64,000 nt of DNA from NCBI GenBank assembly GCA_003220615.1, contig QHTB01000135.1, positions 1-64,000 on the forward strand, in the 5' to 3' direction. Of this stretch, positions 38,161 through 47,608 are shown piece after piece. The notes beneath the pieces are model-generated. The model saw nothing but the letters and a program-made list of their open reading frames with translations. It was not told the DNA's origin and ran no database searches. Origin of the DNA: Candidatus Rokuibacteriota bacterium (lineage in GTDB: Bacteria > Methylomirabilota > Methylomirabilia > Rokubacteriales > CSP1-6). The number at the start of each line of letters is the position of its first letter. Position 1 is the first letter of the stretch. Position numbers and translations under genes: made by a program.

Positions 38161-38850
38161 TCACCTCGTTCGGCGGCGGTCGTACTCCCGGCGGGCGAGT
38201 TTGAGATCTTCCCAGGCCATGCGCTTGTACTCCTGGCCGGGGTTCCTCAGCAGGAACGCGGGATGGAACGTGGGGATCAGCACGCCGTTGCGGTACGGAT
38301 GCAGCCGCCCGCGGAGCTTGCCGATCGGCTCGCGCGTCTTGAGCAGCGCCTGGCTGGCCACGCTCCCGAGCGCCAGCACGACCTTCGGGTCCAACACGCC
38401 GAGCTGGGCGTCGAGGAACGGCGCGCAGGCAGCCAGCTCGTCGGGCTCAGGATTGCGATTGCCAGGTGGGCGGCATTTGACCGCGTTGGTGATGTACACC
38501 TCGTCGCGCGAGAGCTGGACCGATTCGAGCATCTTCGTGAGCAGCTGGCCGGCGCGGCCCACGAAGGGCTTGCCCTGTGCGTCCTCGTCGGCGCCCGGGC
38601 CCTCGCCGATGACGACGAGCTCGGCGCGCGGGCTGCCCGAGCCGAACACGATCGTGTTGCGCTGCTCGCACAGCGTGCAGCGGCGGCAGCCCTGGAGGCC
38701 ACGCTCCTGGGCGGTCAGCGCCTCGGCAGGGCCGAGGAGGTAGTCGCCGGTCAGGCCGAGCTCGCTCACGCCGAGATCGCGGTGGTGACGGAGCGTGTCG
38801 CCGAGCGCGCCCAGGGCATCGGCCAGGAGCGCGCGAGGATCGTCGGTCAG
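38161..38850 (-). CDS. Family 4 uracil-DNA glycosylase; apparent CTG start
   Basis: GCRRCTLCEQRNTIVFGSGSPRAELVVIGEGPGADEDAQGKPFVGRAGQLL; YITNAVKCRPPGNRNP; IPTFHPAFLLRNP. Confidence 0.93.
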   Translation of the reverse strand: MTDDPRALLADALGALGDTLRHHRDLGVSELGLTGDYLLGPAEALTAQERGLQGCRRCTLCEQRNTIVFGSGSPRAELVVIGEGPGADEDAQGKPFVGRAGQLLTKMLESVQLSRDEVYITNAVKCRPPGNRNPEPDELAACAPFLDAQLGVLDPKVVLALGSVASQALLKTREPIGKLRGRLHPYRNGVLIPTFHPAFLLRNPGQEYKRMAWEDLKLARREYDRRRTR

Positions 38851-40070
38851 CGCTTGATCCGATCGCCGCGCGCGGTGGCGCGGACGGTGAGCAGGTGGCT
38901 CAAGATCGCGTCGGCGACGGCCGCCTTGCTCATCCGTGGTAGCCCGCGCTCGCCGCCCCAGCGATCGAGCAGGAGCACCTCGTTGTCGTCGGCGTCGAAG
39001 CCGATGCCCGACTGACTGACGTCGTTGACGACGAGCAGGTCGATGCCCTTCGCCTTCAGCTTGGCCCTGGCGTTGGCGGCCACCTCGTGCGTCTCGGCGG
39101 CAAACCCGACGATGAAGGCGCCGGTGCGCCGGGACGCGATCTCGGCCAGGATGTCGGGGTTCGGCGTGAGCTCGATCGTCAGGTCCTGCTTGGTCTTGAT
39201 CTTCGTGGTGGCTACGAGCTTGGGACGCCAGTCGGCCACGGCAGCGGCCTTGATGACGATGCTGGCCCCGGGCGCGTGCTGCAGCACCGCCTCGCGCATC
39301 TCCTCGGCCGTCTGCACGGGCACGAAGACCGCGCCGGCGGGAGGCGTGAGCGCGGTCGGCCCCGACACGAGCGTGACCTCGGCGCCCCGCCGCAGCGCCG
39401 CGCGCGCGATGCCGTAGCCCATCTTTCCCGATGAGCGGTTCGAGATGTACCGCACCGGATCGATGGGCTCGCGCGTCGGCCCGGCCGTGACCAGGATGCG
39501 CTCGTCGACGAGATCGCGTTGCGGCGTGAGCAGGCCCAGCAGCGTGTCCACGATCGCCTCCACCTCGGGCAGTCGGCCCTTGCCGCTGAACCCCGAGGCG
39601 AGCGCGCCCGTGTCGGGCTCGAGGACGGTGACGCCACGCTCGCGGAGGAGCGCGACGTTGGCCCGGACGGCGGCGTGGTCCCACATCCCGCCGTCCATGG
39701 CCGGCGCGATCAACACGGGACCGCGGGCGGCGAGGAGGACCGTGGTCAGGAAGTCGTCGGCGATGCCGTGCGCCGCCTTGGCCAGGAGGTTGGCGGTGGC
39801 CGGCGCGATCACGACGGCGTGCGCGCGCTCGGCCAGCGCCACGTGCTCGACCGCGTCGGAGCTCTGGGGATCGAAGAGGTTCGTGAGCACGGGACGGCCG
39901 GAGAGCGTGCGGAAGGTGAGGGGGCCTACGAACTCGCGCGCGTGCTCGGTCAGGCAGACGGTGGCGCGGGCGCCGAGCGCGGTGAGCTCGCGCAAGAGGT
40001 ACACCGCCTTGTAGGCCGCGATGGACCCGGTGACGCCGAGGATCAGCTCTTTTCCATCGAGGGCTGCCAT
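38847..40070 (-). CDS. coaBC: Bifunctional phosphopantothenoylcysteine decarboxylase/phosphopantothenate-cysteine ligase
   Basis: LILGVTGSIAAYKAVYLLREL; VIAPATANLLAKAAHGIADDFLTT; ILVTAGPTREPIDPVRYISNRSSGKMGY. Confidence 0.97.
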   Translation of the reverse strand: MAALDGKELILGVTGSIAAYKAVYLLRELTALGARATVCLTEHAREFVGPLTFRTLSGRPVLTNLFDPQSSDAVEHVALAERAHAVVIAPATANLLAKAAHGIADDFLTTVLLAARGPVLIAPAMDGGMWDHAAVRANVALLRERGVTVLEPDTGALASGFSGKGRLPEVEAIVDTLLGLLTPQRDLVDERILVTAGPTREPIDPVRYISNRSSGKMGYGIARAALRRGAEVTLVSGPTALTPPAGAVFVPVQTAEEMREAVLQHAPGASIVIKAAAVADWRPKLVATTKIKTKQDLTIELTPNPDILAEIASRRTGAFIVGFAAETHEVAANARAKLKAKGIDLLVVNDVSQSGIGFDADDNEVLLLDRWGGERGLPRMSKAAVADAILSHLLTVRATARGDRIKR

Positions 40071-40282
40071 CAGGCCTTGGTCTCCCCCTCCTCCTTCACG
40101 CGGTACTCGACCTTCGCCTGCGAGATCTCTTCGAGCGCCACGCTGGTCGGTTTCTTCTGCTTGGACTCCACGCGGGCCGCCGCGCCCCGATTGATCTGAC
40201 GGGCGCGCTTGGCCGACAACACGACGAGCAGGTAGCGGTTCGAGACCTTGTTCAGTGCGTTCTCCAGTGAGGGAAATGACAT
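40070..40282 (-). CDS. rpoZ: DNA-directed RNA polymerase omega subunit
   Basis: NRYLLVVLSAKRARQINRGA; position between gmk and coaBC. Confidence 0.92.
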   Translation of the reverse strand: MSFPSLENALNKVSNRYLLVVLSAKRARQINRGAAARVESKQKKPTSVALEEISQAKVEYRVKEEGETKA

Positions 40283-40911
40283 CAGTCGTGAGCCTCCTTG
40301 CTCGGTAATTCGAGATCGGGCAATGTCAGGCCGAGGCGCGACGTGCGCGTCCGCTCGGCGACGATGATGGCCGTGAGCTGGTTCACCGCGTCGTCCACGT
40401 CGCGATTCACCACGAGGTAGTCATACGACCGCCACGTCGCGATCTCCTCGCGCGCGCGGTCGAGCCGCCGCGCGATCTCCTTCTCGGCATCCGATCGGCG
40501 TTCGCGCAGCCGCTGCTCGAGCTCGCTCATCGACGGCGCGACGATGAAGACCAGCACCGCCTCCGGATACCGCTTCCGCAGCTGGGCCGCCCCCTGCGTG
40601 TCGATGTCGAGGAGGATGTCCTGGCCGCTCTGGAGCGCGCCCTCCAGCACGCTGGCGCGCGTGCCGTAGAGATTGCCGTGCACCTGCGCCCACTCGGCGA
40701 ACTCGCCACGCGCGCGCAGCGCCTGGAACTCCGGGGCGCTCACGAAGCAGAAGTCGGCGCCGTCCTTCTCACCCAGCCGTGGTGACCGCGTCGTGTAGGA
40801 CACCGAATAGGCGAGGTCGGGCAAGCGCTGGCGCGTCTCCCGGCACAAGGTCGTCTTGCCGGCGCCCGACGGCGCCGACACCACGAACAGCGCGCCCCGA
40901 CGCCTAATCAC
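40282..40911 (-). CDS. gmk: Guanylate kinase
   Basis: LFVVSAPSGAGKTTLCRET; YSVSYTTRSPRLGEKDGADFCFVS; DILLDIDTQGAAQL. Confidence 0.97.
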   Translation of the reverse strand: MIRRRGALFVVSAPSGAGKTTLCRETRQRLPDLAYSVSYTTRSPRLGEKDGADFCFVSAPEFQALRARGEFAEWAQVHGNLYGTRASVLEGALQSGQDILLDIDTQGAAQLRKRYPEAVLVFIVAPSMSELEQRLRERRSDAEKEIARRLDRAREEIATWRSYDYLVVNRDVDDAVNQLTAIIVAERTRTSRLGLTLPDLELPSKEAHD

Positions 40912-41173
40912 TCGGGCCGCGCTCGCTCGTCAGCCGCTGGGCCAGTGTGGCCGGCTCGAGCGACGAGAGGATCAGGTGATCGCTCTCGGTGACGATCACG
41001 GCCCGCGTGCGCCGGCCGTTGGTCGCGTCCACCAGCTTGGTGCTGCCCTTGGCGCTCTCGATCATTCGCTTCACGGGCAGGGAGTCGAGGGCGACGATGG
41101 CGACGATCTGCTCCGCGACGACGACGTTCCCGTGCCCCACGTTCACCAGGCGCGCGCCGGACCGGATCGCCAC
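40904..41173 (-). CDS. remA: RemA/DUF370 family protein
   Basis: NVGHGNVVVAEQIVAIVALDSLPVKRMIESAKGSTKLVDATNGRRTRAVIVTESDHLILSSL. Confidence 0.92.
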   Translation of the reverse strand: MAIRSGARLVNVGHGNVVVAEQIVAIVALDSLPVKRMIESAKGSTKLVDATNGRRTRAVIVTESDHLILSSLEPATLAQRLTSERGPSD

Positions 41174-41185
41174 GGTGCCTTTCGC

Positions 41186-42070
41186 CTATTCAAGGTTCTG
41201 CACTTGCTCCCGCATCTTCTCGAGCATGCCCTTGGCGGCCAGCGCCGCCTGGGAGAGCTCGAGGTCGTCGGCCTTGGCCCCGAGCGTGTTCACCTCGCGA
41301 TTCAGCTCCTGGATGAGGAAGTCGAGCGGGCGCCCCACCGGGCCGCCCTTGTCGAGCTTCGCGCCCAGGTCTTCGAGGTGCGCGCGCAGCCGGGCCAGCT
41401 CCTCGGTGACGTCGGTCTTCTGCGCCCACACCGCGACCTCGGTGATGATGCGCGTCTCGTCGAGCGGTGCGTCGGCCAGCATCGTCCGGAGCCGCTCACG
41501 CAGGCGCTCGCTGCGACGGGCCGCCGCCTGCGGCGCGCGCGCCGCGATCGTCGTGATCTCGGTCAGGAGCTGAGTGCGCAGCGCGCGGAGCTCGGCGGCC
41601 AGTGCTGCGCCTTCGACGGTGCGCTGCGTGATCAGGTCCTCGAGCGCGCGCCCCAGCGTGTCGGCGACGAGCGGCCACAGCGTCGCCGCTTCGACCGGCG
41701 TCGGCTCGGCCACCTGGACGACACCGGGCTGATCGAGCACCCAGGCCAGCGGGGGATCGTCGTCGAGACCGAGATCGCGTCCGAGCGTGCGCGCCTGCTC
41801 GACGTACCGTCGCGCGAGCGCGGCATCCACTCGAACCTCCTGCGCGGCCCGCCCGGCCGCCGGGCCGAGCTGCGCGGTGACGTCCACCCGTCCGCGCTCG
41901 ACACGCGCTTGCACGAGACGACGGGCGTCGAGATCGAGACTGGAGAGGGCCGTGGGCAAGCGAAGCGCGACGTCGAGATGCCGATGATTGACCGACTTGA
42001 TCTCTACCGTGAGCGCATAGCCTTCCGCCGAGCCTTCGGCACGGCCGAATCCGGTCATGCTCCGGATCAT
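41186..42070 (-). CDS. YicC family endoribonuclease-like protein
   Basis: MIRSMTGFGRAEGSAEGYALTVEIKSVNHRHLDVALRLP; GRPLDFLIQELNREVNTLGAKA. Confidence 0.94.
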   Translation of the reverse strand: MIRSMTGFGRAEGSAEGYALTVEIKSVNHRHLDVALRLPTALSSLDLDARRLVQARVERGRVDVTAQLGPAAGRAAQEVRVDAALARRYVEQARTLGRDLGLDDDPPLAWVLDQPGVVQVAEPTPVEAATLWPLVADTLGRALEDLITQRTVEGAALAAELRALRTQLLTEITTIAARAPQAAARRSERLRERLRTMLADAPLDETRIITEVAVWAQKTDVTEELARLRAHLEDLGAKLDKGGPVGRPLDFLIQELNREVNTLGAKADDLELSQAALAAKGMLEKMREQVQNLE

Positions 42071-42087
42071 CGACAGCTCATCGCTAA

Positions 42088-42116
42088 AGGATAGGCAAAT
42101 CCCCCAGTAGTGTCAA
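42088..42116 (-). promoter_or_regulatory. Candidate promoter of the yicC-remA-gmk-...-rpe operon
   Basis: Minus strand TTGACA - 17 nt - TATCCT, 17 nt before first ATG. Confidence 0.6.
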
Positions 42117-42141
42117 TGTGTTGCGGCGTGAATCGGCGCGA

Positions 42142-44742
42142 TCAGCGGCGGCGCGCGAGGTTCGCCACGACCGCGATCAGCTCGGCCGGCTCGACGGGCT
42201 TGGGCAGGTGCAGATCGAATCCCGCCGAGACGCTCCGGATGCGGTCTTCCACGCGCCCGTACGCCGTCACCGCCACCGTGGGCGTGGTCCCGCCGCGGTC
42301 CGGAGAGAGCAGGCGGAGCCGTCGCACCAGGCTGTAGCCGTCCTCGTCGGGCATCTCCACGTCGGCAACGACGAGGTGCGGGAGCCAGTCCTCGACGAGC
42401 GCCAGCGCCTCGGCGGCGGACGTGGCCATACGGACCTCGGCCTTCTGCTGACGCAGCAGCGTCGAGAGCATGTCGAGACTGTCGGGATCGTCGTCCACGA
42501 CGACAACGCGCAGCCCCGCGAGGCGCGCGTTGGGCCCGACGCTCGTCCCGGCCGGCTCGCCACGCTCGGGCGCGGTCCGCACGCTGCTGACCATCAGCGG
42601 AAGCCTGACGATGAACGTCGCGCCCTTACCCTCGCCGAGGCTGTCGGCCTCGACGGTGCCTCCGTGCAGCTCGGTCAGATGCTTCACGAGCGCCAGTCCG
42701 AGCCCGAGCCCGCCGTGGGCCCGCGTGCTGGAGCTGTCGCCTTGCCGGAAGCGCTCGAAGATGTACGGCATGAGCTGGGCGTCGATGCCGACGCCGGTGT
42801 CGGCGACCACGATCTCGGCCTGAGCGTCCACGCCGCGCAGGCTGACGCGGACCTGGCCCGACGCCGGTGTGAACTTGATCGCATTGGCGACCAGGTTCCA
42901 GACGACTTGCTGGAGACGGTCGGGATCGCCGAGGACAGGGCTGGCCCGCGGATCGAGGACGGACTGGATCCGGATGCTCTTGGCGTCGGCCGTCGGCCGC
43001 ACCGCGTCCAGCGCGGCTTCGATCACGGGCACCAGATTGATCGCCCGCGTGTCGAGCCGAAGCTTGCCGCTCACGATGCGTGACACGTCGAGCAGGTCGC
43101 TCACGAGCTGGGCTAGCGCCCGGCCGTTGCGATCGATGGCGTCGAGCGCGCGCGCTGACGTGGCCGGCTCGAGGCTCATCGAGCGCAGCATGCCGACCCA
43201 GCCGATGACCGCGTTGAGCGGCGTGCGCAGCTCGTGCGAGAGGACGGCCAGGAACTGGTCCTTGCTTCGATTGGCCTCCTCGGCGACGGCCAGGAGCCTC
43301 TCCCGCTCCTCCTCGGCGCGCTGGCGCTCGGTGACGTCGCGCGTGATGCCGATGACGCCGACGATCCGACCCGTCGCGTCCCGGTACGGCGCCTTGGTCG
43401 ACAGATAGCTGCGGACGTGGCCGGCGGCGGTGGCGACCGAGAAATTCTCGTAGGTCCGCGGCTCGCCGGTGACGATGACCTCGCGGTCCTGCGCGGCGAT
43501 GCGCGCCGCCGAATCGGCGTCGAAGAGCGTCGTGTCGTCGTGATCGACGATGTCCTCGACGGGCTGGCCGATCAGCCGGGCGCCGGCCTCGTTGATCATG
43601 ACGTAACGACCGCCGAGGTCCTTGACGAAGACGCCGTCGGTCGTGCCGTCGAAGACCGCGCGCAGCAGGCGATGGGCCTCGGCCGCATGCTGCTCCGCGC
43701 TCTCGCGGTCGTCGGCCGCCGTCTTCAGGGCGGCGAACAGGTCGGCGATCTCGCGCGCGCTCGATCCCGGCAGCGCCACGCGCTCGCCCCGGACGACGGC
43801 GGGGGCGGCCGCCGCCAGCGCCACGAGCGGATCGGCGATGCGGCGGCCGATCACGAGCGCCGCGCCGAGCGCCAGCAAGATCGAAAGCACGCCGGCGGCG
43901 GCGACCAGGAGCAGGGAGCGTCGCAGCGACGCCTCGACGGCGTCGAGCGGCACGCCGACGGTGACGACCCATCCCGACAGGCTCGGGCGCGCAAAGCCAG
44001 CGTAGAAGCGCTGCCGGTCCGTCGTGCTGATCTGCGCGACCCCGGTGGCCTTCCGCGCCACGGCGTCCAGGATCGCCGGGGTCGCGGGCCGGCCGAGGCC
44101 CGCGCGGTCGACGTCGGACGTGGCGAGGACATGGCCCTCGCGGTTGTAAATGGTCGCGGTCCAGCCTGGTGGGAAGGTGTGCTGGGCGATCAGGTTGCCG
44201 ATGCTCCTCCGCGCGACGCTCGCGACGAGGAGCGTCGCGGAGCGACCGGCCCGGAGGATCGGAGATCTCACACCAATCAGCAGGTGCCCATCCGCCCCGG
44301 CGTCTCCCCGCTCGCTGACGAGCGCGTGGCCGTTTTCCAGCACATCGCGAATCAGCTCCGGCCGGGCCAGTGGCGGCAGCGGCTCGCCGGCGGGAACGAG
44401 CACGTTCATGAGTTGCCGGCCGCTCGCGTCGGCGAGGAGGACGTACTCGAGGCCGCCGTGCGCGAGCACGACGGCGGCCGCTTGGGTCCGGAAGCGCTCG
44501 AGGTCGCCGGTGCGCAAGTTCTCCGACGTTGCGAGCGTCTGGAGCGTGCTGACCCCGCGGTCGATCTCGCGGTCGACCGCCGTGCTGAGCGCCTCGGCGG
44601 TCTCCTCCAGTCCGTGCTCGAGTTGCGCCCGCTCCTGCGCGTTCCCGCGGAACACGAGCCACACCGCGAACGCGAGCACGGGCGCGAGCGTGACGAGGAC
44701 GAGCACGACGAGGTGCCGTCGCAGCGGGGGCAGACGGGCCAT
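42142..44742 (-). CDS. Hybrid sensor histidine kinase (Cache-like sensor, PAS, HisKA, HATPase, receiver)
   Basis: LSHELRTPLNAVIGWVGML; NLVANAIKFTP; VADTGVGIDAQLMPYIFERFRQGDSSSTRAHGGLGLGL; receiver VVVDDDPDS...VVADVEMPDEDGY. Confidence 0.93.
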   Translation of the reverse strand: MARLPPLRRHLVVLVLVTLAPVLAFAVWLVFRGNAQERAQLEHGLEETAEALSTAVDREIDRGVSTLQTLATSENLRTGDLERFRTQAAAVVLAHGGLEYVLLADASGRQLMNVLVPAGEPLPPLARPELIRDVLENGHALVSERGDAGADGHLLIGVRSPILRAGRSATLLVASVARRSIGNLIAQHTFPPGWTATIYNREGHVLATSDVDRAGLGRPATPAILDAVARKATGVAQISTTDRQRFYAGFARPSLSGWVVTVGVPLDAVEASLRRSLLLVAAAGVLSILLALGAALVIGRRIADPLVALAAAAPAVVRGERVALPGSSAREIADLFAALKTAADDRESAEQHAAEAHRLLRAVFDGTTDGVFVKDLGGRYVMINEAGARLIGQPVEDIVDHDDTTLFDADSAARIAAQDREVIVTGEPRTYENFSVATAAGHVRSYLSTKAPYRDATGRIVGVIGITRDVTERQRAEEERERLLAVAEEANRSKDQFLAVLSHELRTPLNAVIGWVGMLRSMSLEPATSARALDAIDRNGRALAQLVSDLLDVSRIVSGKLRLDTRAINLVPVIEAALDAVRPTADAKSIRIQSVLDPRASPVLGDPDRLQQVVWNLVANAIKFTPASGQVRVSLRGVDAQAEIVVADTGVGIDAQLMPYIFERFRQGDSSSTRAHGGLGLGLALVKHLTELHGGTVEADSLGEGKGATFIVRLPLMVSSVRTAPERGEPAGTSVGPNARLAGLRVVVVDDDPDSLDMLSTLLRQQKAEVRMATSAAEALALVEDWLPHLVVADVEMPDEDGYSLVRRLRLLSPDRGGTTPTVAVTAYGRVEDRIRSVSAGFDLHLPKPVEPAELIAVVANLARRR

Positions 44743-44797
44743 CTGGGGCAGAGCATACAGGGGGCGCTCTCGCCTGGCATCCCCGAATGCGGTGGTG

Positions 44798-44816
44798 GTG
44801 GGAAAACTTTTCCCAC
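44798..44816. promoter_or_regulatory. Perfect operator-like palindrome GTGGGAAAA-C-TTTTCCCAC
   Basis: 9-bp perfect half-sites in the divergent HK/SBP intergenic region. Confidence 0.55.
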
Positions 44817-44871
44817 TGCGCGCCGAGGCATCAGCGGCACGGTTTTCCGACGAAAATCAAGGGCTTGTGAT

Positions 44872-44901
44872 TTGACAGTGCGCGAGCCCGGGTCCTACAC
44901 T
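44872..44901 (+). promoter_or_regulatory. Candidate sigma70-like promoter of the NitT/TauT-type operon
   Basis: TTGACA - 18 nt - TACACT, 39 nt before ATG 44941. Confidence 0.6.
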
Positions 44902-44940
44902 CAGCCGCCGGTTCGACTTCGGGGAGGAGGATCCTCGCGA

Positions 44941-46011
44941 ATGACGTGGACTCGGCGTGACGTTCTCACCACGAGCGCGCTCGCGGGGGCCGCGTTCGCC
45001 GCGGGCTGGCCGCGTCCCGCCGGTGCGCAGGGGAAGCCGATCACGGTGGCGCACAGCGTCTCGACGTTCGTCTACGGCCAGCACCTCGTCGCGCGCGAGA
45101 AGAAGTTCTTCGAGGACGAGGGGGTGAGGGTCGCCAACTTCATCGTCCCCGGCGGCGGCGCCCGCGTGGTGAACGCGGTGACGGCCGGCCAGGCCATGTT
45201 CGGACTCGGTGATTCGAACCATCCACTGAAGGCTACGGAGAAGGGCAAGGAGACCACCATGCTCTTCGCCACCGACACGCGCTGCTCGTACGCCAACATC
45301 GTGGTGCGCAAGGAGCTCCACGACCGGGGCGTCAAGAGCGTCGAGGCGCTGGCCGATTTGAAGCTCGTCGGGCGCAAGGCGGTGATCGCGGCCACGGCGG
45401 TCGGCTCGGGCACGTACGTGTACGGCGTGTACGTCCTGAAGCATTCGAAGGCGCCCGACGGCCGAGCCGTCAACGATCACGTCGAGTGGGTGGGCGGCGG
45501 CGCGTCCACCACCATGCTCGGCGGCCTCAAGGCGGGAAAGTTCGACGCGATCATGGCCGTTCCCGAGTGGCAGTGGGCCGCCGAGGAAGAAGGCTTCGGC
45601 CAGGCCATCTACGACGTGCTCGACGAGAAGGCGTGGACCCGAGTGTTCGGCGGCCCGATCCCGGTGACGGTCGGCTATGCGCTGAAGGACACGCTGGAGA
45701 AGTCGCCCGACCTCGTGCAGGCCTACGTCAACGCCTGCTATCGCGCCCAGCAGTGGATCCGCCACGCGAACAACGAGGAGATCGTGGACGTCGTCTACAA
45801 GCCGTACATGGACACGTTCAAGCGCGACATCGTGCTCCGGTCGGTGAAGTACTACAAGACGATCTTCGACTGGGACTTCGCGATCGCCCCCAAGGATTAC
45901 GACAACGGCATGAAGGTGTTCATCCCCGAGGCCGTCGAGAAGCCCATCCCGTACGCCCAGGCGGTCGACATGGCCTTCGTCCGCAAGGCCCACCAGAAGA
46001 TCAAGTCCTGA
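44941..46011 (+). CDS. NitT/TauT-type ABC transporter substrate-binding protein with TAT-like signal
   Basis: MTWTRRDVLTTSALAGAAFAAGWPRPAGAQ; ITVAHSVSTFVYGQHLVAREKKFFEDEGVRVANFIVPGGGARVVNAVTAGQAMFGLGDS. Confidence 0.87.
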   Translation: MTWTRRDVLTTSALAGAAFAAGWPRPAGAQGKPITVAHSVSTFVYGQHLVAREKKFFEDEGVRVANFIVPGGGARVVNAVTAGQAMFGLGDSNHPLKATEKGKETTMLFATDTRCSYANIVVRKELHDRGVKSVEALADLKLVGRKAVIAATAVGSGTYVYGVYVLKHSKAPDGRAVNDHVEWVGGGASTTMLGGLKAGKFDAIMAVPEWQWAAEEEGFGQAIYDVLDEKAWTRVFGGPIPVTVGYALKDTLEKSPDLVQAYVNACYRAQQWIRHANNEEIVDVVYKPYMDTFKRDIVLRSVKYYKTIFDWDFAIAPKDYDNGMKVFIPEAVEKPIPYAQAVDMAFVRKAHQKIKS

Positions 46012-46796
46012 GCCGTCGGCCGCGCATCGTCGTTCGCGATCTCGCGAAGACCTTTCGCGAGGCGGCGCGGACGGTGGAAGCCGTCAGCGACGTCTCGTTC
46101 GAGATCGGCGACGAGGAATTCGTGGCGATCGTGGGGCCGTCGGGCTGCGGCAAGTCGACGATCCTCAACATGATCGCCGGCCTCGTCGAGCCCTCCGCGG
46201 GAGTCATCGAGATCGACGGCCGGCCCGTCACGGGTGTGCCCGCCAACGTGGGGTACGTGTTCCAGAAGGACACGGTGTTCCCGTGGCGGACCGTGCGGCG
46301 GAACATCGCGCTGGGCCTCGAGTACCGCGGCATCCGGGGCGACGCGCAGGAGCGGCGGGTAGCGGCCGCCGTGAGCATGGCCGGCCTCGAGGGTTTCGAG
46401 GACGCCTTCCCGGCCACGCTGTCGGGTGGAATGCGGCAGCGCGTGGCGCTCGTGAGGACCCTGATCCTCGAGCCCCAGATCCTCCTGATGGACGAGCCCT
46501 TCGGCGCCCTGGATCTCCACACCAAGCTCGATCTGCACGGCGAATTGCTGACGTTGTGGGGCCAGCGGCGCCAGACCGTCGTCTTCATCACCCACGACCT
46601 CTCGGAAGCGATCACGCTGGCCGATCGGATCGTCGTCATGACGCGACGACCCGGCCGGATCAAGATGATCTACGACGTGAAGCTGACCCGGCCGCGCGAC
46701 GTCATCCGCTTGCGCGAGACCGACGAGTACTTGCGCGCCTACGGCGAGATCTGGCACGTGCTCGGCGAGGAGTTCGCGCGGGAGCGGGCCCGGTGA
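46008..46796 (+). CDS. NitT/TauT-type ABC transporter ATP-binding protein; apparent CTG start
   Basis: [46 protein letters not shown]; no ATG/GTG/TTG near the N-terminus. Confidence 0.92.
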   Translation: MSRRPRIVVRDLAKTFREAARTVEAVSDVSFEIGDEEFVAIVGPSGCGKSTILNMIAGLVEPSAGVIEIDGRPVTGVPANVGYVFQKDTVFPWRTVRRNIALGLEYRGIRGDAQERRVAAAVSMAGLEGFEDAFPATLSGGMRQRVALVRTLILEPQILLMDEPFGALDLHTKLDLHGELLTLWGQRRQTVVFITHDLSEAITLADRIVVMTRRPGRIKMIYDVKLTRPRDVIRLRETDEYLRAYGEIWHVLGEEFARERAR

Positions 46797-47608
46797 GGCC
46801 TCGCAGCTCGGTCCTGTTCTGGCAGCTCCTCCTCCTGGTCGTGCTGCTCGCCTCGTGGGAGTGGCTGACCGGCATCAAGGCCATCTCGAAGACGCCCGGC
46901 CTCTACTGGATCGATCCGTTCTTCATCAGCCGGCCGTCGCTGATCGCCCGGCGTTTCGCGTACCTCCTGTCGGACCGGGTGAGGCTGAGCCTCTGGCAGA
47001 TGACGCTCTCGACCGTGCAATCGACGCTGTGGGGCTTCGTCGTCGGCGTGTCGACCGGCTTCGTGGCCGGCCTGGTGCTGGGACGGAACGATCGGCTGGC
47101 TCGCATCTTCGAGCCCTACATCGTGGCCTTCAACTCGCTGCCGCGGATCGCGCTGGTGCCCCTCATCACCATGATCTTCGGCTTCGGCCTGGTGGCGAAG
47201 ATCGTGCTGGCGTGGACGATCGTGTTCTTCATCGTCTTCTTCAACACCTTCCAGGGGACGCGCAGCGTGGACGCCGACCTGATCCACTCCGCGCGCTTCC
47301 TGGGGGCGAGCGAGCACCAGGTGATGCGGACGGTCATCATCCCCTCGGCGCTGGCCTGGACGTTTGCGTCCCTGACGCCGTCCATCTCGTTCGCCCTCAT
47401 CGGCGTGGTGGTCGGCGAGTTCCTGGGCGGCGAGTCGGGCGGAGGCCTCGGCTACCTGATCATCCAGTCGCTGGGGACGCTCAACGCCGCCGACATGATG
47501 GTGGCGCTTCTCACGCTGGGCCTCATCGGCATCGTCATGGCGCTCGGGATCAAGCAGGTCGAGATGCGCCTGCTCCGCTGGCGGCCGGAGTACCGGAAGG
47601 GCGCGTGA
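46793..47608 (+). CDS. NitT/TauT-type ABC transporter permease
   Basis: VDADLIHSARFLGASEHQVMRTVIIPSALAWTFASLTPSISFALIGVVVGEFLGGESGGLGY-type; GTGA overlap. Confidence 0.9.
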   Translation: MRPRSSVLFWQLLLLVVLLASWEWLTGIKAISKTPGLYWIDPFFISRPSLIARRFAYLLSDRVRLSLWQMTLSTVQSTLWGFVVGVSTGFVAGLVLGRNDRLARIFEPYIVAFNSLPRIALVPLITMIFGFGLVAKIVLAWTIVFFIVFFNTFQGTRSVDADLIHSARFLGASEHQVMRTVIIPSALAWTFASLTPSISFALIGVVVGEFLGGESGGGLGYLIIQSLGTLNAADMMVALLTLGLIGIVMALGIKQVEMRLLRWRPEYRKGA

